Positions 1 to 8,671 of a stretch of 49,338 nt of DNA are shown piece by piece. Within the stretch, counting starts at the first letter, position 1, and each line of letters starts with the position of its first letter. The DNA comes from Desulfarculus sp. GTDB lineage: Bacteria; Desulfobacterota; Desulfarculia; Desulfarculales; Desulfarculaceae. The notes under the pieces were generated by a model, which did no database searches, was not told the DNA's origin, and was given only the letters and a program-made list of their open reading frames with translations. Location of the stretch: assembly GCA_016208115.1 (NCBI GenBank), contig JACQYR010000115.1:1-49338 (forward strand), read 5' to 3'. Made by a program: the position numbers and the translations under genes.

Positions 1-1
1 C

Positions 2-1693
2 GCCCTGGAATGCGCCGCCCGCCTGGGCCTGGAGGAGCCTCTGTTCTTCCACGAGATCGTGGACAAGGCCGGCCGGCTCACCGAGGTGTTGCCCCTGGAC
101 AGGGTGCGCCTGGACCTGGGCCGGGTGCACGGCCTGTTGGAGGGCGAGCGCTTCCAGGTGGCCGGCGGCCAGGAGGCCGCCGGGGCCGGCCAGCCCAAGG
201 CCGAGATCATGGTGGTTAGCGTGGGCGAGACCGAGTCCCTGGCCGAGGTGGTCTCCCTGGGCGACCCCACCTGGCGCCTGCGCTCCGGCGACCGTTTGCG
301 CCGCCTGGGGCACGAGGCCGTTACCCAGGTGGAGGCCGGCCTGGAGCGGGTGGTGATCCTGGGCGGGCGCGAGATCAAGGTGAGCCTGGACGAGGTGACC
401 GGCCTGGCCAATCACCGCTCCTTCATGGCCCTGTTCAGCGCCCTGTGCGCCGAGAACAAGCCCCTGTGCGCGGTGCTCATGCGCGTGGAGGGCATGGAAG
501 GCCTCAGGGAGATGGTGGGCCGGGTGGGCGCCGACACCCTCATGGGCACCCTGGCCGAGAGCGCCCGCGAGGTCTTTCCTCGCCACGAGATGTTGGGCCG
601 CTTCGCCCCCGACACCCTGGCGGCGCTTTTGCCCGGCATGGAACCGGCGGCGGCCCAGCAGTTAGCCCTGCGGGTATTGCAGCGCCAGGCCCAGGGCAGC
701 GAGCGGGTGCTGCGCGCCGGCGTGGGGTATCATCCCTGTCCGGGGTTTGCCGCCGCCGACTGCCTGGACAACGCCGCCAAGGCCCTGGTGCACGCCGGCT
801 TCCTGGAGCCTGGCGCGGCGGTGATCTTCGACGCCGTGAGCCTCAACGTCAGCGGCGACGAGCTCTTCGGCCAGGGACGCCTGCGCGAGGCTATCCGCGA
901 GTACGAAAAGGCGCTCTTGCTCAACCCCCAGGAGCCCAACGTGCTCAACTCCTTGGGCGTGTGCTACGGCCACTTGGGCCAGGCCGACAAGGCCCTGGAG
1001 TTCTTCCAGCGAGTGCTGGTGGCCGCGCCCCAGGACTTCATGGCCCACTACAACCTTGGTTACGCCCTCATGGGCCAGGGCCGCCTGGCCGAGGCCCGCC
1101 AGAACCTGGAGCAGAGCCTGACCCTGGCCCCGGACCACGCCGACACCCTGTTCCAACTGGGCCGCCTGGCCCAGGACGAGGGGCGTCTGGACACGGCCCT
1201 GGACCTCCTGGCCCGGGCCTCCCGCCAGCCGGGCTGCCGCCGGGCCGTGCACCGCCACCTGGGCGAGGCCCTGATTACCGCCGGCCGCTTCAGCGAGGCC
1301 GAGGAAGCCTTCAACCAGGCGGTGAAGGTTAACCCCAACGACGCCGCCGCCCTGTCGGGCCTGGCCGGGCTCTACCTGGAGCGCCGCGCCAACCGCGAGA
1401 TCGCCCTGTCCCTGGCCCGGCGGGCGCGGGAACTGGAGCCCCACGCCTCCCGCCACCTGCGTGCCCAGGCCCAGGCCCTGGCGGCCCTGGACCGCTGGGA
1501 GGAGGCGGCCCAGCTCCTGCGCCTGGGAGTGACCGAGCACCCGGGCGACGCCTTCCTGGCCCTGCAACTGGCTCGGGTGGAGGTGGCCCGCGGCCAGAAG
1601 GAGGCGGCCCGCGAGGAGTACCGCCGGGCCTTAAGCCTGGAGCCCAACCTGCAAGCCGCCCGCGAGGGCCTGGCCGCCCTGGACAACGCTTGA
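2..1693 (+). CDS. TPR protein with degenerate GGDEF domain (5' end outside window)
   Basis: The reading frame is open from base 2 and runs upstream of the window, so the true start is not visible; the GTG at 59 is internal. An N-terminal segment is followed by a GGDEF-like domain: the entry motif DEVTGLANHRSF is clear, but the signature loop reads GRFAPDTLAALLP where active diguanylate cyclases have GGDEF, so cyclase activity is unlikely. The rest is a run of about eight tetratricopeptide repeats (typical units end in LNPQEPN, LAPDHAD, VNPNDAA, LEPNLQA). A scaffold or c-di-GMP-related sensor role is possible but is inference. The gene converges on the permease gene at 1850. Confidence 0.75.
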   Translation, partial: ALECAARLGLEEPLFFHEIVDKAGRLTEVLPLDRVRLDLGRVHGLLEGERFQVAGGQEAAGAGQPKAEIMVVSVGETESLAEVVSLGDPTWRLRSGDRLRRLGHEAVTQVEAGLERVVILGGREIKVSLDEVTGLANHRSFMALFSALCAENKPLCAVLMRVEGMEGLREMVGRVGADTLMGTLAESAREVFPRHEMLGRFAPDTLAALLPGMEPAAAQQLALRVLQRQAQGSERVLRAGVGYHPCPGFAAADCLDNAAKALVHAGFLEPGAAVIFDAVSLNVSGDELFGQGRLREAIREYEKALLLNPQEPNVLNSLGVCYGHLGQADKALEFFQRVLVAAPQDFMAHYNLGYALMGQGRLAEARQNLEQSLTLAPDHADTLFQLGRLAQDEGRLDTALDLLARASRQPGCRRAVHRHLGEALITAGRFSEAEEAFNQAVKVNPNDAAALSGLAGLYLERRANREIALSLARRARELEPHASRHLRAQAQALAALDRWEEAAQLLRLGVTEHPGDAFLALQLARVEVARGQKEAAREEYRRALSLEPNLQAAREGLAALDNA

Positions 1694-1722
1694 GGGCCTG
1701 ACCTCCGCCTGGTTGCCGCAAC

Positions 1723-1834
1723 AAAGAGCGGGCGGGGGTAAACCCCGCCCCTTGTATGTTAGACAAGGTTAGTACGGGAGCCGGCGAGGCCCGGGGAGCG
1801 GCCCTGGTTGGTGATACAGCCCGCTCTTTTTTTT
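1723..1834 (+). terminator. Termination region with competing hairpins
   Basis: Three inverted repeats share bases here. GGGCGGGG (1730-1737) pairs with CCCCGCCC (1743-1750). GAGCGG (1796-1801) pairs with CCGCTC (1821-1826), directly followed by eight T residues (1827-1834), which is the intrinsic-terminator arrangement. AAAGAGCGGGC (1723-1733) is also an exact 11-base reverse complement of 1819-1829. The region lies between two convergent genes, so termination of the upstream TPR gene is the simplest role. Confidence 0.55.
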
Positions 1835-1849
1835 GGTCGCCTTGCGGTA

Positions 1850-2776
1850 TCAGGCGTGCAGCAGCACCAGCCACAGGGAATAGGTGAGGGCCGAGAGGGC
1901 GTGGGTGAGGGTGACGTTCTCCGAGGCCAGGGTCACGTCGCCGCCCAGGTGGCCGGCCATGATGACGCTGATGGTGGCCGTGGGCGAGGCCAGGAGAATC
2001 ACCGTAACCTGCATGGGCAGCCCCTGCTGGCCGGCCAGCCAGAACAGCCCCCAGCCCACGGCGGGCATCACCAGCAGCTTCAGGAGAGCGATCAGGGCCA
2101 GCAGGCCCCGGTTGCCGCCCAGGCGGCCCTGGCTGAGCTTGGCCCCGATGATGAGCAGGGCCAGAGGCAGGCCCAGGCCGGCCAGGATGTTCAGGGTTTG
2201 GTCCAGCACCCTGGGCAGGGGCAGCCCGCTGAGGGAGTAGGCCAGGCCCAGGGCCGAGGCGCCGATGATGGGGCTCATCAGCACCGCCTTGACCGGCGAG
2301 GCGCCCTGGGTGGCCCCTCCCCCCCAGTGGTGCAGGCTCAGCACGGCCAGGAGGTTCTGCATGATGATGATGACCGCCACCACCAGGGCCGCGGCGTTGA
2401 GCCCGGCCTGGCCCAGGGCGTAGTAGACCACCGCCAGGCCGATGTAGGCCTGGTTGCCGTGGATGGCGCCCTGGATGAAGGAGGCCCGGCGGGGGTCGCG
2501 GCCGTTGGCCGCGCCCAAGGCCGGGCGGGCCGCCGCCACGGCCAAGAGCCAGCCCAGGGTGACGCCCAAGAGGGCCAGCAGCATGGGCAGGGGGTGCAGG
2601 GCCTCGCTCAGGGGGGCCTTGGCCACGGCGCGGAAGATCAGGGCCGGAATGGCCAGGTTGTAGGCCAGGCGGTTGGCCGGCTCGATGAACTGGGCCGGGA
2701 ACCAGCCCCGGCGCGCGCCGGCCATGCCTAGGCCGATCACCAAAAAGACGGGCAGGATGCTGGTCAGCACGGCCAT
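1850..2776 (-). CDS. AEC-family (auxin efflux carrier-like) permease
   Basis: A 308-residue, very hydrophobic protein with about ten membrane segments. The N-terminal start (MAVLTSILPVFLVIGLGMAG), the PALIF segment after helix 2 and the GNQAYIGLAVVYYALG stretch in the middle are typical of the AEC transporter family, which exports organic acids or amino-acid-like anions in bacteria. The ATG at 2776 was chosen because the upstream in-frame extension is proline-rich and lies inside the preceding glycosyltransferase gene. It starts 7 bases after that gene's stop, so it appears to be the last gene of the minus-strand operon. Substrate unknown; it may be a passenger of the polysaccharide cluster. 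Confidence 0.85.
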   Translation of the reverse strand: MAVLTSILPVFLVIGLGMAGARRGWFPAQFIEPANRLAYNLAIPALIFRAVAKAPLSEALHPLPMLLALLGVTLGWLLAVAAARPALGAANGRDPRRASFIQGAIHGNQAYIGLAVVYYALGQAGLNAAALVVAVIIIMQNLLAVLSLHHWGGGATQGASPVKAVLMSPIIGASALGLAYSLSGLPLPRVLDQTLNILAGLGLPLALLIIGAKLSQGRLGGNRGLLALIALLKLLVMPAVGWGLFWLAGQQGLPMQVTVILLASPTATISVIMAGHLGGDVTLASENVTLTHALSALTYSLWLVLLHA

Positions 2777-2783
2777 GGTCGGC

Positions 2784-3868
2784 TCAATCCCGCCGGGGGG
2801 GGGCGGCCAGGGCCTGGTCCAGGGCGCGAGCCAACATCCCGGCCAGGACGCGGCGGTCAAAGGCTAGGGGCGGCGCCGCCAGGGGGGCGGGGGGCTCGTG
2901 CAGCCAGCGGGCCAGGAGGTCGGCCAGCTCCCGGTGCTGTCCGGGTTGCACCACTGACCCAGCCTTGGCCGCCTCCACGATCTGGCTGGCCGCGCCCCGG
3001 GGCAGCACCCCCAGCACCGGACGCCGCACCGCCAGGTACTCGAAGAGCTTGGCCGGCACCATCAGCTCCAGGCCGGGCAGGCCGGCCAGGGTCAGCACCA
3101 GCACGTCCGCCCCGGCCATGCGGCGGATGACCTGATGGTGGGGCTCGTAGGGCAGCACCCGCACGCTTAGGCCTTCCAAGCCAGGGTCCACCATCTGGCC
3201 GGGCACCACTCGGCCCACGATCTCCACCTCATAGCCCTGGCGCTGGGCCGGGCTCAGGAGGGCAAAAGCCGCCCACAGGTCGTCCAGGGGGTGGGACTGG
3301 AAGACCGTGCCCGTGTACAGGAGCTTCAGGGGCCGGCCATCCCGGGGGGGCGGGCCGGCGGGGGGGTCCTCCAGGACCGCGAAGTCCTCCAGGTCGTAGC
3401 CGTTGGGTATCCAGACATACTTGGCCGCCGGCCCGCCATGGCGGCGCTGAAGGCCGGCGGTCATCGCGGGGGTGTTGCCGATGACCCGGCTGGCGCCATG
3501 CACCAGGAAGCCCTCCAGGCGGCGCACCAGCATTTGCCATAGCCGGCCTCCTCCCTTGGCCGCGAAACCCTTGCTGAAAAATCCGCGGCCTTGAGGCGGG
3601 TCAAGAGGCCGGCGCCCTGGGCCGCCCCGCTGGTGGAGGCCTCGGCCGGGGCCGGCGGCTCGCAACTGGGCAGGCGGCGCACCACCTGGCCGGGGGGCAG
3701 GTCGCGGGCCAGGCTGGGGTCCAGGACCGGCACCGAGGGGCGGTCCGGGGTGAGCACCACCGAGCGCCAGCCATGGCTGCCCAGGTACTTGACGAACTTG
3801 AGCGCCCGCTGCACGCCCGCCCCGCCGGCGGGCGGGAAGATATAGCTGATGAACAGGACCGTCTTCAT
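2784..3868 (-). pseudogene. GT4-type glycosyltransferase interrupted by a one-base frameshift
   Basis: The N-terminal part starts with ATG at 3868 (MKTVLFISYIFPPAGGAGVQ) and the C-terminal part lies in another frame (VWIPNGYDLEDF, KLLYTGTVFQSHPLDDL, KLFEYLAVRRPVLGVLPRG). The frames join exactly at a run of five A on the plus strand (3577-3581; TTTTT in the gene): adding one T gives KAADFFSKGFAAK and restores a continuous protein of about 361 residues. The family transfers sugars from nucleotide-sugar donors; FPPxGGxGVQ is the N-terminal acceptor-side motif of a GT4 subgroup. The start overlaps the stop of the upstream GT4 gene by 4 bases (ATGA). A homopolymer read error is as likely as a true mutation. 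Confidence 0.85.
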
Positions 3869-5079
3869 GCCGTGCCTCGCTCCTGGGCGGCCTGGCTGAG
3901 CACCTGGAGCAGGGCCGCGGCGCTGGCCGTCCAACTGCGCCCGGCCACCGAGGCGGCCAAATCCTCGGCCCGCCAGGCGCGCCCCAGCACCCGGGCCATG
4001 GCCGCCGCCAAGGCCGGAGCGTCGCCGGGCGGGGCCAGAGCGCCCTGGAGCCCCTCTGCCACCAGGCCCGGTACCCCGCCCACCGCCGAGGCCACCACCG
4101 GCCGCCCACAGCTCAGGGCCTCCAGCACGGCGTTGGGCTCGCCCTCGGAGAGGCTGGGCAGCACCAGGGCGTCGCTGGCGGCCAAGTAGCGGGCCACCCG
4201 GGCGTGGGGCTGACTGCCCGCCCAGATGACGCGGCCCGCGATGCCCAGCTCGCGGGCCAGGGCCATGAGCGCCGGCCGCAAGGGACCGTCGCCCACCACG
4301 GCCAAGTGCGCCCCCGGGGTCACGGCCAGGGCCTTGAGGGCCACCTCCGGCCCCTTCACCGGCACCAGCCAGCCGACGTAGGTGAGCAGCGGCCCCGCCA
4401 GGGGCAGGCCCAGCTCGCGGCGGGCGGCCTGGGCGTCGGTTGGGCGAAACAGGTCCTGGTCCACGCCGTTGGGCACCAGGTGCAGGCGCTCGAGTGGCGC
4501 GCCCAGTTCCTGGGCGGCCTGGGCCAGGGAGGGGCTCACGGCCACCACGGCCGCGGCCTGGCAAAGGACCTGGCGCAGGAAGGGCAGGCGCTCCCGGTCG
4601 CCGCGCAGGGAGTTTAGGTCGCTGCCGTGCAGCTTGACCACCAGGGGCAGATTCAGGCGCCGGCTGGCCATCAGCCCGGCCCAGCCGTCGGGAAACAGCC
4701 AGGTGGCCAGGAGCGCCTGGGGCCGCAGGTTGGTGGCGGCGCGCCGCAGGCTGGGCCAGGCCGAGCGCAGCAAGGCCCGGCCATGCCAAGAGCGCTTGAC
4801 CCCCGGCAGATACCAGAACCAGGGCCGGCGCACCGGGAAGGGCAGGGGCGGCAGGATGGCGGGACGCCGGGGGGTCCAGGCCAGGGCGTGGGTCCAGAGC
4901 ATGGGCGCCACCAGCTCCAAGCGGCACAGCCCGGCCAGGGCGCTTAACTGCTGGCGGTTGAAGGCGGCCAGGTCGGGCCGATAGGGGTTGGGAAACAGGC
5001 TGGTCAGGGCCAGCACCCGCAAGGGCCCTGACGGGGCCGGCGGGCCGGCGGGGGCCTCATGTCCGGCCAGGGGGCTCAC
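3865..5079 (-). CDS. GT4-type glycosyltransferase
   Basis: A 404-residue GT-B fold enzyme. The N-terminal domain begins LRVLALTSLFPNPYRPDLAAF, the centre carries KLHGSDLNS and the C-terminal donor-binding domain has LVPNGVD and the E-x7-E-type signature SEGEPNAVLEALSCGRPVV near residues 305-325. It probably adds a sugar to a lipid-linked oligosaccharide on the cytoplasmic face of the inner membrane; donor and linkage cannot be read from sequence. It overlaps the FkbM gene upstream by 4 bases and the frameshifted glycosyltransferase downstream by 4 bases, so all three are translationally coupled. Confidence 0.92.
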   Translation of the reverse strand: MSPLAGHEAPAGPPAPSGPLRVLALTSLFPNPYRPDLAAFNRQQLSALAGLCRLELVAPMLWTHALAWTPRRPAILPPLPFPVRRPWFWYLPGVKRSWHGRALLRSAWPSLRRAATNLRPQALLATWLFPDGWAGLMASRRLNLPLVVKLHGSDLNSLRGDRERLPFLRQVLCQAAAVVAVSPSLAQAAQELGAPLERLHLVPNGVDQDLFRPTDAQAARRELGLPLAGPLLTYVGWLVPVKGPEVALKALAVTPGAHLAVVGDGPLRPALMALARELGIAGRVIWAGSQPHARVARYLAASDALVLPSLSEGEPNAVLEALSCGRPVVASAVGGVPGLVAEGLQGALAPPGDAPALAAAMARVLGRAWRAEDLAASVAGRSWTASAAALLQVLSQAAQERGTA

Positions 5080-5933
5080 TCCCGGCAGGCCCAGTACCAG
5101 GCGCGCAAGAGGGTGGTGTCCTCGCAGGCGAAGACCCGGCGGTGATAGCCCAGGGCGGCCAGGAAGGCCTCCATCTCCTCCACGCTCTGGCCATGCCCCA
5201 GCAGGATGGCGGGGTGCACCTCGATGAGCAGGTCGGGGTGGCGCTGGGCCAAGAGCCGGCGCATGCCCTTCAGGGCCTTGAACTCGTAGCCCTCGATGTC
5301 CATCTTGATGAGGTCCGGCGGCGCCACCAGCCCGGCGGCGATGAGCGAGTCCAGGTCGGCCACCAGGATGGGCAGGCCCTCGCCCTCATTGACCACGTGA
5401 TGGCCGGTGCCAGCGGCGTTCTCGCTGAGGCCCTCCAGGCGCAGGATCACGGTTTCCTGCCGGTCGCCCAGGCCCAGGGGCAGGGGCGTGACATTGTCCA
5501 GGCGGTTGGCCCTCAGGTTGCGCCGGATGGCCTCCAGGTTGTGGGGCTCGGGCTCCAGGGCGTAGACCCGGGCGGCGGGGTTCTTGCTGGCACCCAAGAG
5601 GGAGTAGAGCCCCATGTTGGCGCCCACGTCCAGGATCACCGCCGCCTGGCTGGCCAGGGCCGCGAAGACCAGGGTGAAGTCGCCCTCCAGGGTGGGGAAG
5701 ACCCGCGCCCGGTAGAACTCGGTGCCCGAGGCGTAGTCCACCAGAAAGCTGGCCCCGCCCGCCTGGACCCGCACCCCCCGCCAGCCCCACACCAGCCGGC
5801 GGAAAAAGTTGGGTATGGGCCGGATGCGCTGCCGCCAGGCCAGGGGCAACTGACTCCAGGCGCGAGTGATGAAACCTTGCTTCACGCTGACCTCGTTGCC
5901 GCTGGGCGGCGGGCCGCGCCGCCGCCGTTGCAT
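5076..5933 (-). CDS. FkbM-family SAM-dependent methyltransferase
   Basis: A 285-residue protein. The SAM-binding glycine motif is DVGANMGLY (residues 102-110), the acidic residue ending the second strand lies in ALEPEPHN, and the FkbM hallmark KMDIEGYEF is at residues 210-218. Family members methylate hydroxyl groups, often of sugars; in this setting O-methylation of an EPS or LPS sugar is the natural reading. The start ATG at 5933 gives a basic N-terminus; a GTG at 5891 (VSVKQGF) is an alternative. The last 4 bases overlap the downstream GT4 gene. Confidence 0.9.
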   Translation of the reverse strand: MQRRRRGPPPSGNEVSVKQGFITRAWSQLPLAWRQRIRPIPNFFRRLVWGWRGVRVQAGGASFLVDYASGTEFYRARVFPTLEGDFTLVFAALASQAAVILDVGANMGLYSLLGASKNPAARVYALEPEPHNLEAIRRNLRANRLDNVTPLPLGLGDRQETVILRLEGLSENAAGTGHHVVNEGEGLPILVADLDSLIAAGLVAPPDLIKMDIEGYEFKALKGMRRLLAQRHPDLLIEVHPAILLGHGQSVEEMEAFLAALGYHRRVFACEDTTLLRAWYWACRE

Positions 5934-5999
5934 GGTAGTCTGATTGGCCGCCGCCTGGCGCCGGCCATCCCTAAAACTAGCACCAACCCACGCCCCCGG

Positions 6000-7130
6000 C
6001 TAGCCGCCTCGCACCTCATGATACAGCCGGGCGTAGGCCTCCACCATGGCCTCAAGGCTGAAGCGCCCCTGGGCCAGGGCGCGCCCCTCCCGGCCCAGCT
6101 CGCGGGACCACTCCGGGTCCTCCAGGCAGCGCGCCAGAGCGTTGGCCAGGGCCTGGGGTTCGCGCGGCGGCACCAACAAACCGCTGCGTCCCTCCTGCAC
6201 CAGCTCGGGGTTGCCGCCCACGGCGGTGGCCACCACCGGCAGGCCGCAGGCCATGGCCTCCAGGATGGCGATGGAGATACCCTCGCTCAGCGACGACAGG
6301 GCGAAGACATCGGCGGCGGAGAGCAACTCGGCCACGTCCTGGCGGTTGCCCCAGAAGCGCACTTCCTCGGCCAGGCCCAGTTGGCCCACGGCCTCCTGGT
6401 AGGCCGGCATCTGGGGGCCGTCGCCCACCAGCCACAGCCGGGGCCGGCGGCGAAGGCCGGCCAAGTGCCTCAAGGCCTCGAACAGGGTGACACAGTCTTT
6501 CTCGAAGGACAGGCGGCCCACGCTGATGATGACGGCTTGGTCGCCGGCGATGCCCAGGGAGCGGCGCAGGCGCGAGCGTGCCGCCGGGTCGGGGGCGAAG
6601 CGCATGAGGTCCACGCCGTTGTGGATCACCCTGAGCCGGCGGGCCGGCACCCTCTCGCTGGCCTGGGCCGTGGCCCGGGCCTCTTGGCCCACGCATACCA
6701 GATATCGGCCCATCCTCGCGCTGAGGCGGGTCAGCCAGCGCAGGGTGCGGTCGCCCTCGAAGTTGGCCCCGTGCAGGGTGGTGACCATGGGCCGGCGTTC
6801 CAGGCGTGCCGCCAGGCCGGCGTAGAAGGCCGCGCCGGGGTTGTGGGCGTGTACCACGTCCACCTGGTGCTGGCGCATGAAGCGGCGCAGGCCGCCCACC
6901 AGGGAGAAATCCAGGCCCGGCCGTTTGCGCAAGAGGGCCAGGGGCACCCCGGGGTCCAGATGCTCAGCCAACTCGCCGGGCTGGTCCAGCACCGCCACCG
7001 CCGGCTTGAGCCCCGCTCCGGGGGCCAGGCGCGCCATGTCCAGCACCAGGCGCTCCAGGCCGCCGGTGCGCAGGCTTATCACCACCTGCAACACGGTCAG
7101 AGGCTGGGCTTTAGTTTCCATGCGGTCCAT
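6000..7130 (-). CDS. GT4-type glycosyltransferase, resembling exosortase-associated sugar transferases
   Basis: A 376-residue enzyme opening with LQVVISLRTGGLERLVLDM, the acceptor-site loop found in sugar transferases associated with EpsH/XrtA loci (TIGR03088-like, from memory). The donor site has VIHNGVDLMRF, SVGRLSFEKD, and the signature SLSEGISIAILEAMACGLPVV. ATG at 7130 is used; ATG at 7121 (METKAQPL) is equally possible, and neither has a strong ribosome-binding site. It is divergent from the kinase-like gene at 7222 and is the first gene of the minus-strand run down to 1850. A cytoplasmic role in repeat-unit assembly is inferred. Confidence 0.9.
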   Translation of the reverse strand: MDRMETKAQPLTVLQVVISLRTGGLERLVLDMARLAPGAGLKPAVAVLDQPGELAEHLDPGVPLALLRKRPGLDFSLVGGLRRFMRQHQVDVVHAHNPGAAFYAGLAARLERRPMVTTLHGANFEGDRTLRWLTRLSARMGRYLVCVGQEARATAQASERVPARRLRVIHNGVDLMRFAPDPAARSRLRRSLGIAGDQAVIISVGRLSFEKDCVTLFEALRHLAGLRRRPRLWLVGDGPQMPAYQEAVGQLGLAEEVRFWGNRQDVAELLSAADVFALSSLSEGISIAILEAMACGLPVVATAVGGNPELVQEGRSGLLVPPREPQALANALARCLEDPEWSRELGREGRALAQGRFSLEAMVEAYARLYHEVRGG

Positions 7131-7153
7131 TATTTAATCTCACGGGGCCTCGC

Positions 7154-7169
7154 GGCATGATAGCATGCC
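7154..7169. promoter_or_regulatory. Palindrome in the divergent intergenic region
   Basis: GGCATG-ATAG-CATGCC is a perfect 6-bp inverted repeat with a 4-base spacer, placed between two divergently transcribed genes. It could be an operator. No convincing -35/-10 pair was found next to it, so the role is open. Confidence 0.25.
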
Positions 7170-7221
7170 CTGTGAATTGTTGCCGCAATCATCAATCGCC
7201 CCCAGCCGGTATATAGGGCCG

Positions 7222-7878
7222 ATGGTCAAGAAGACGCCCAGGACCTGGCTAGCCTGGAAGCTGCACCGCCTGGTGCTCAAGAAAAGCCCCCTTTGGCGGC
7301 GGCTGCGCCTGCCCGGGGGGCGCCTGTTTTGGGTGCGGCACCTGGCCGAGGGGTGCCATTACTACGTCTTCAGGGTACGGGGCCGCCTGGAGCTGTTGAA
7401 GGTGCTGCGCGCCCAGTTCTATGAGCCCCACCGCGTGGTGGGAGCGGATGAGGTCCGGCGGGGCGCCGAGCTCTTGAACAGTCTGGCCGAACGCGGCCTG
7501 GCCCCGGCGGCCACCTGGCTGGACTGCGGGGCCTATCTGGTGGAGGACGCCGGCTTGCCTCTGCTGCCCGGCGGCCTGGCCGGGCCGGAGCCCCTGCGCC
7601 GTTTCTTCGCCGATCTACGCGCCTGGTCCCTGGAGACGGGGCTTGTGCTTCTGGACTACAACGAGGACAATTGGTGCCGCGACCCGATAACGGGCGCCAT
7701 CAAGCTGGTGGACGTGGAGCCGGCCTTCACCTGCCCCCTGGCGGGCCTGGCCGGCAACGAGATAGTGCGCCGGCGCCTGGACCCGGCCCTCCTGGCGGCG
7801 GGAGAGCCCGCGCGGCTGCTGGAGGCCTTCCTGGCGGCCGAACTGGACCTGCTCTGGTGCCACCTGCGCCAGGGATGA
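7222..7878 (+). CDS. Protein-kinase-like fold protein (possible sugar or LPS kinase)
   Basis: A 218-residue protein starting at ATG 7222 (MVKKTPRTW); an upstream in-frame ATG at 7165 would add 19 residues that look non-coding. The segment LVLLDYNEDNWCRDP followed by IKLVDVEPAF matches the order of a kinase catalytic loop (Asp and Asn) and a DFG-like metal-binding Asp, as in lipopolysaccharide core heptose kinases and aminoglycoside-type kinases. The N-terminal part has a YYVFRVRGRLELLKV strand with a possible nucleotide-binding lysine. Phosphorylation of a glycan or lipid is plausible but unproven. Its stop overlaps the next start (ATGA, 7875). Confidence 0.6.
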   Translation: MVKKTPRTWLAWKLHRLVLKKSPLWRRLRLPGGRLFWVRHLAEGCHYYVFRVRGRLELLKVLRAQFYEPHRVVGADEVRRGAELLNSLAERGLAPAATWLDCGAYLVEDAGLPLLPGGLAGPEPLRRFFADLRAWSLETGLVLLDYNEDNWCRDPITGAIKLVDVEPAFTCPLAGLAGNEIVRRRLDPALLAAGEPARLLEAFLAAELDLLWCHLRQG

Positions 7879-8654
7879 AGAATCTGGCCGGCCAGCAGGG
7901 GGTGGGGCCGGCCCCCGGCGGGGATGGGCGGTACATGAAAAAGCTGATCTACGACTTTGTCTTCAACCACCTTCCCCGCCTGTGGTTCGCGCGCCAGTTC
8001 GCGGTGCAGAACCAGTACCAGAGCTATGTCTACTCGGCCGACTGCCTGGCAGCCTACGACGACACCCTCAAGAAGCTCACCAAGCTGTGGCCGGTGTGGG
8101 AGGCCCTGGTGCGGGGCAAAAGCTTCTTGGAGTTGGGCTGCGATACCGGCTTCTTCCCCATGCAGGCGGCGCTCATGGGCGCCTCCCAGGCCTTGGGGCT
8201 GGACCGCAACCAACAGGCCCTGGCCCAGGCCGAAGCGGCCCGCCAACGCCTGGGCCTGAACAACGTCAGCTTTCGGCAGGCCTCCATCCCCGACCTGGGC
8301 CTGGCCCAGCCCTTCGACACGGTGCTGTTTCTCTCCACCATCCACTACATGTTCTCGGACAAGGAGGGCAACCGCCTGCTTTTTTCCACCATGGACGACT
8401 TCATCGCCTTCTTGGCCGGCCTGACCGGCGCTCACCTGCTCATCGAGTTCGTGCTGCCCCCGGACAAATACGTTGAGCGCCTGGTGGCGGCCGACCTGTT
8501 GGCCTCGGGGGAGTACTCGCAGGCTAGCTTCCTGGCCGCCTTAAGCCGGCACTTCGCGGTGCTGGCCGACTTGGGTCCCACCCACCTGGAGACCCGGCGG
8601 CTGTACCTGGCCTGCCGCCACGGCCTGCCCACCATCCTCACGCCCATGGCCTAG
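7875..8654 (+). CDS. Class I SAM-dependent methyltransferase
   Basis: A 259-residue protein whose Rossmann motif I is FLELGCDTGFFPMQ, followed by the acidic strand end ALGLDRNQQAL and the late-strand segment FDTVLFLSTIHYM. ATG 7875 is preferred because it overlaps the upstream stop by 4 bases; ATG 7935 (MKKLIYDF) is an alternative that would remove a low-complexity N-terminus. The coupling with the kinase-like gene suggests both modify the same substrate, perhaps the terminal sugar of the glycan chain, where methylation and phosphorylation can cap chain growth in some O-antigen systems. That role is inference. Confidence 0.8.
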   Translation: MKNLAGQQGVGPAPGGDGRYMKKLIYDFVFNHLPRLWFARQFAVQNQYQSYVYSADCLAAYDDTLKKLTKLWPVWEALVRGKSFLELGCDTGFFPMQAALMGASQALGLDRNQQALAQAEAARQRLGLNNVSFRQASIPDLGLAQPFDTVLFLSTIHYMFSDKEGNRLLFSTMDDFIAFLAGLTGAHLLIEFVLPPDKYVERLVAADLLASGEYSQASFLAALSRHFAVLADLGPTHLETRRLYLACRHGLPTILTPMA

Positions 8655-8671
8655 GCGGGGGGCCGGCGGCC

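Noticed and set aside
5142-7160. 672-codon plus-strand open frame
   Set aside because: Antisense to the FkbM and GT4 genes; its product is Gln/Gly/His-rich, as expected from the complement of GC-rich coding DNA, and it shows no domain.
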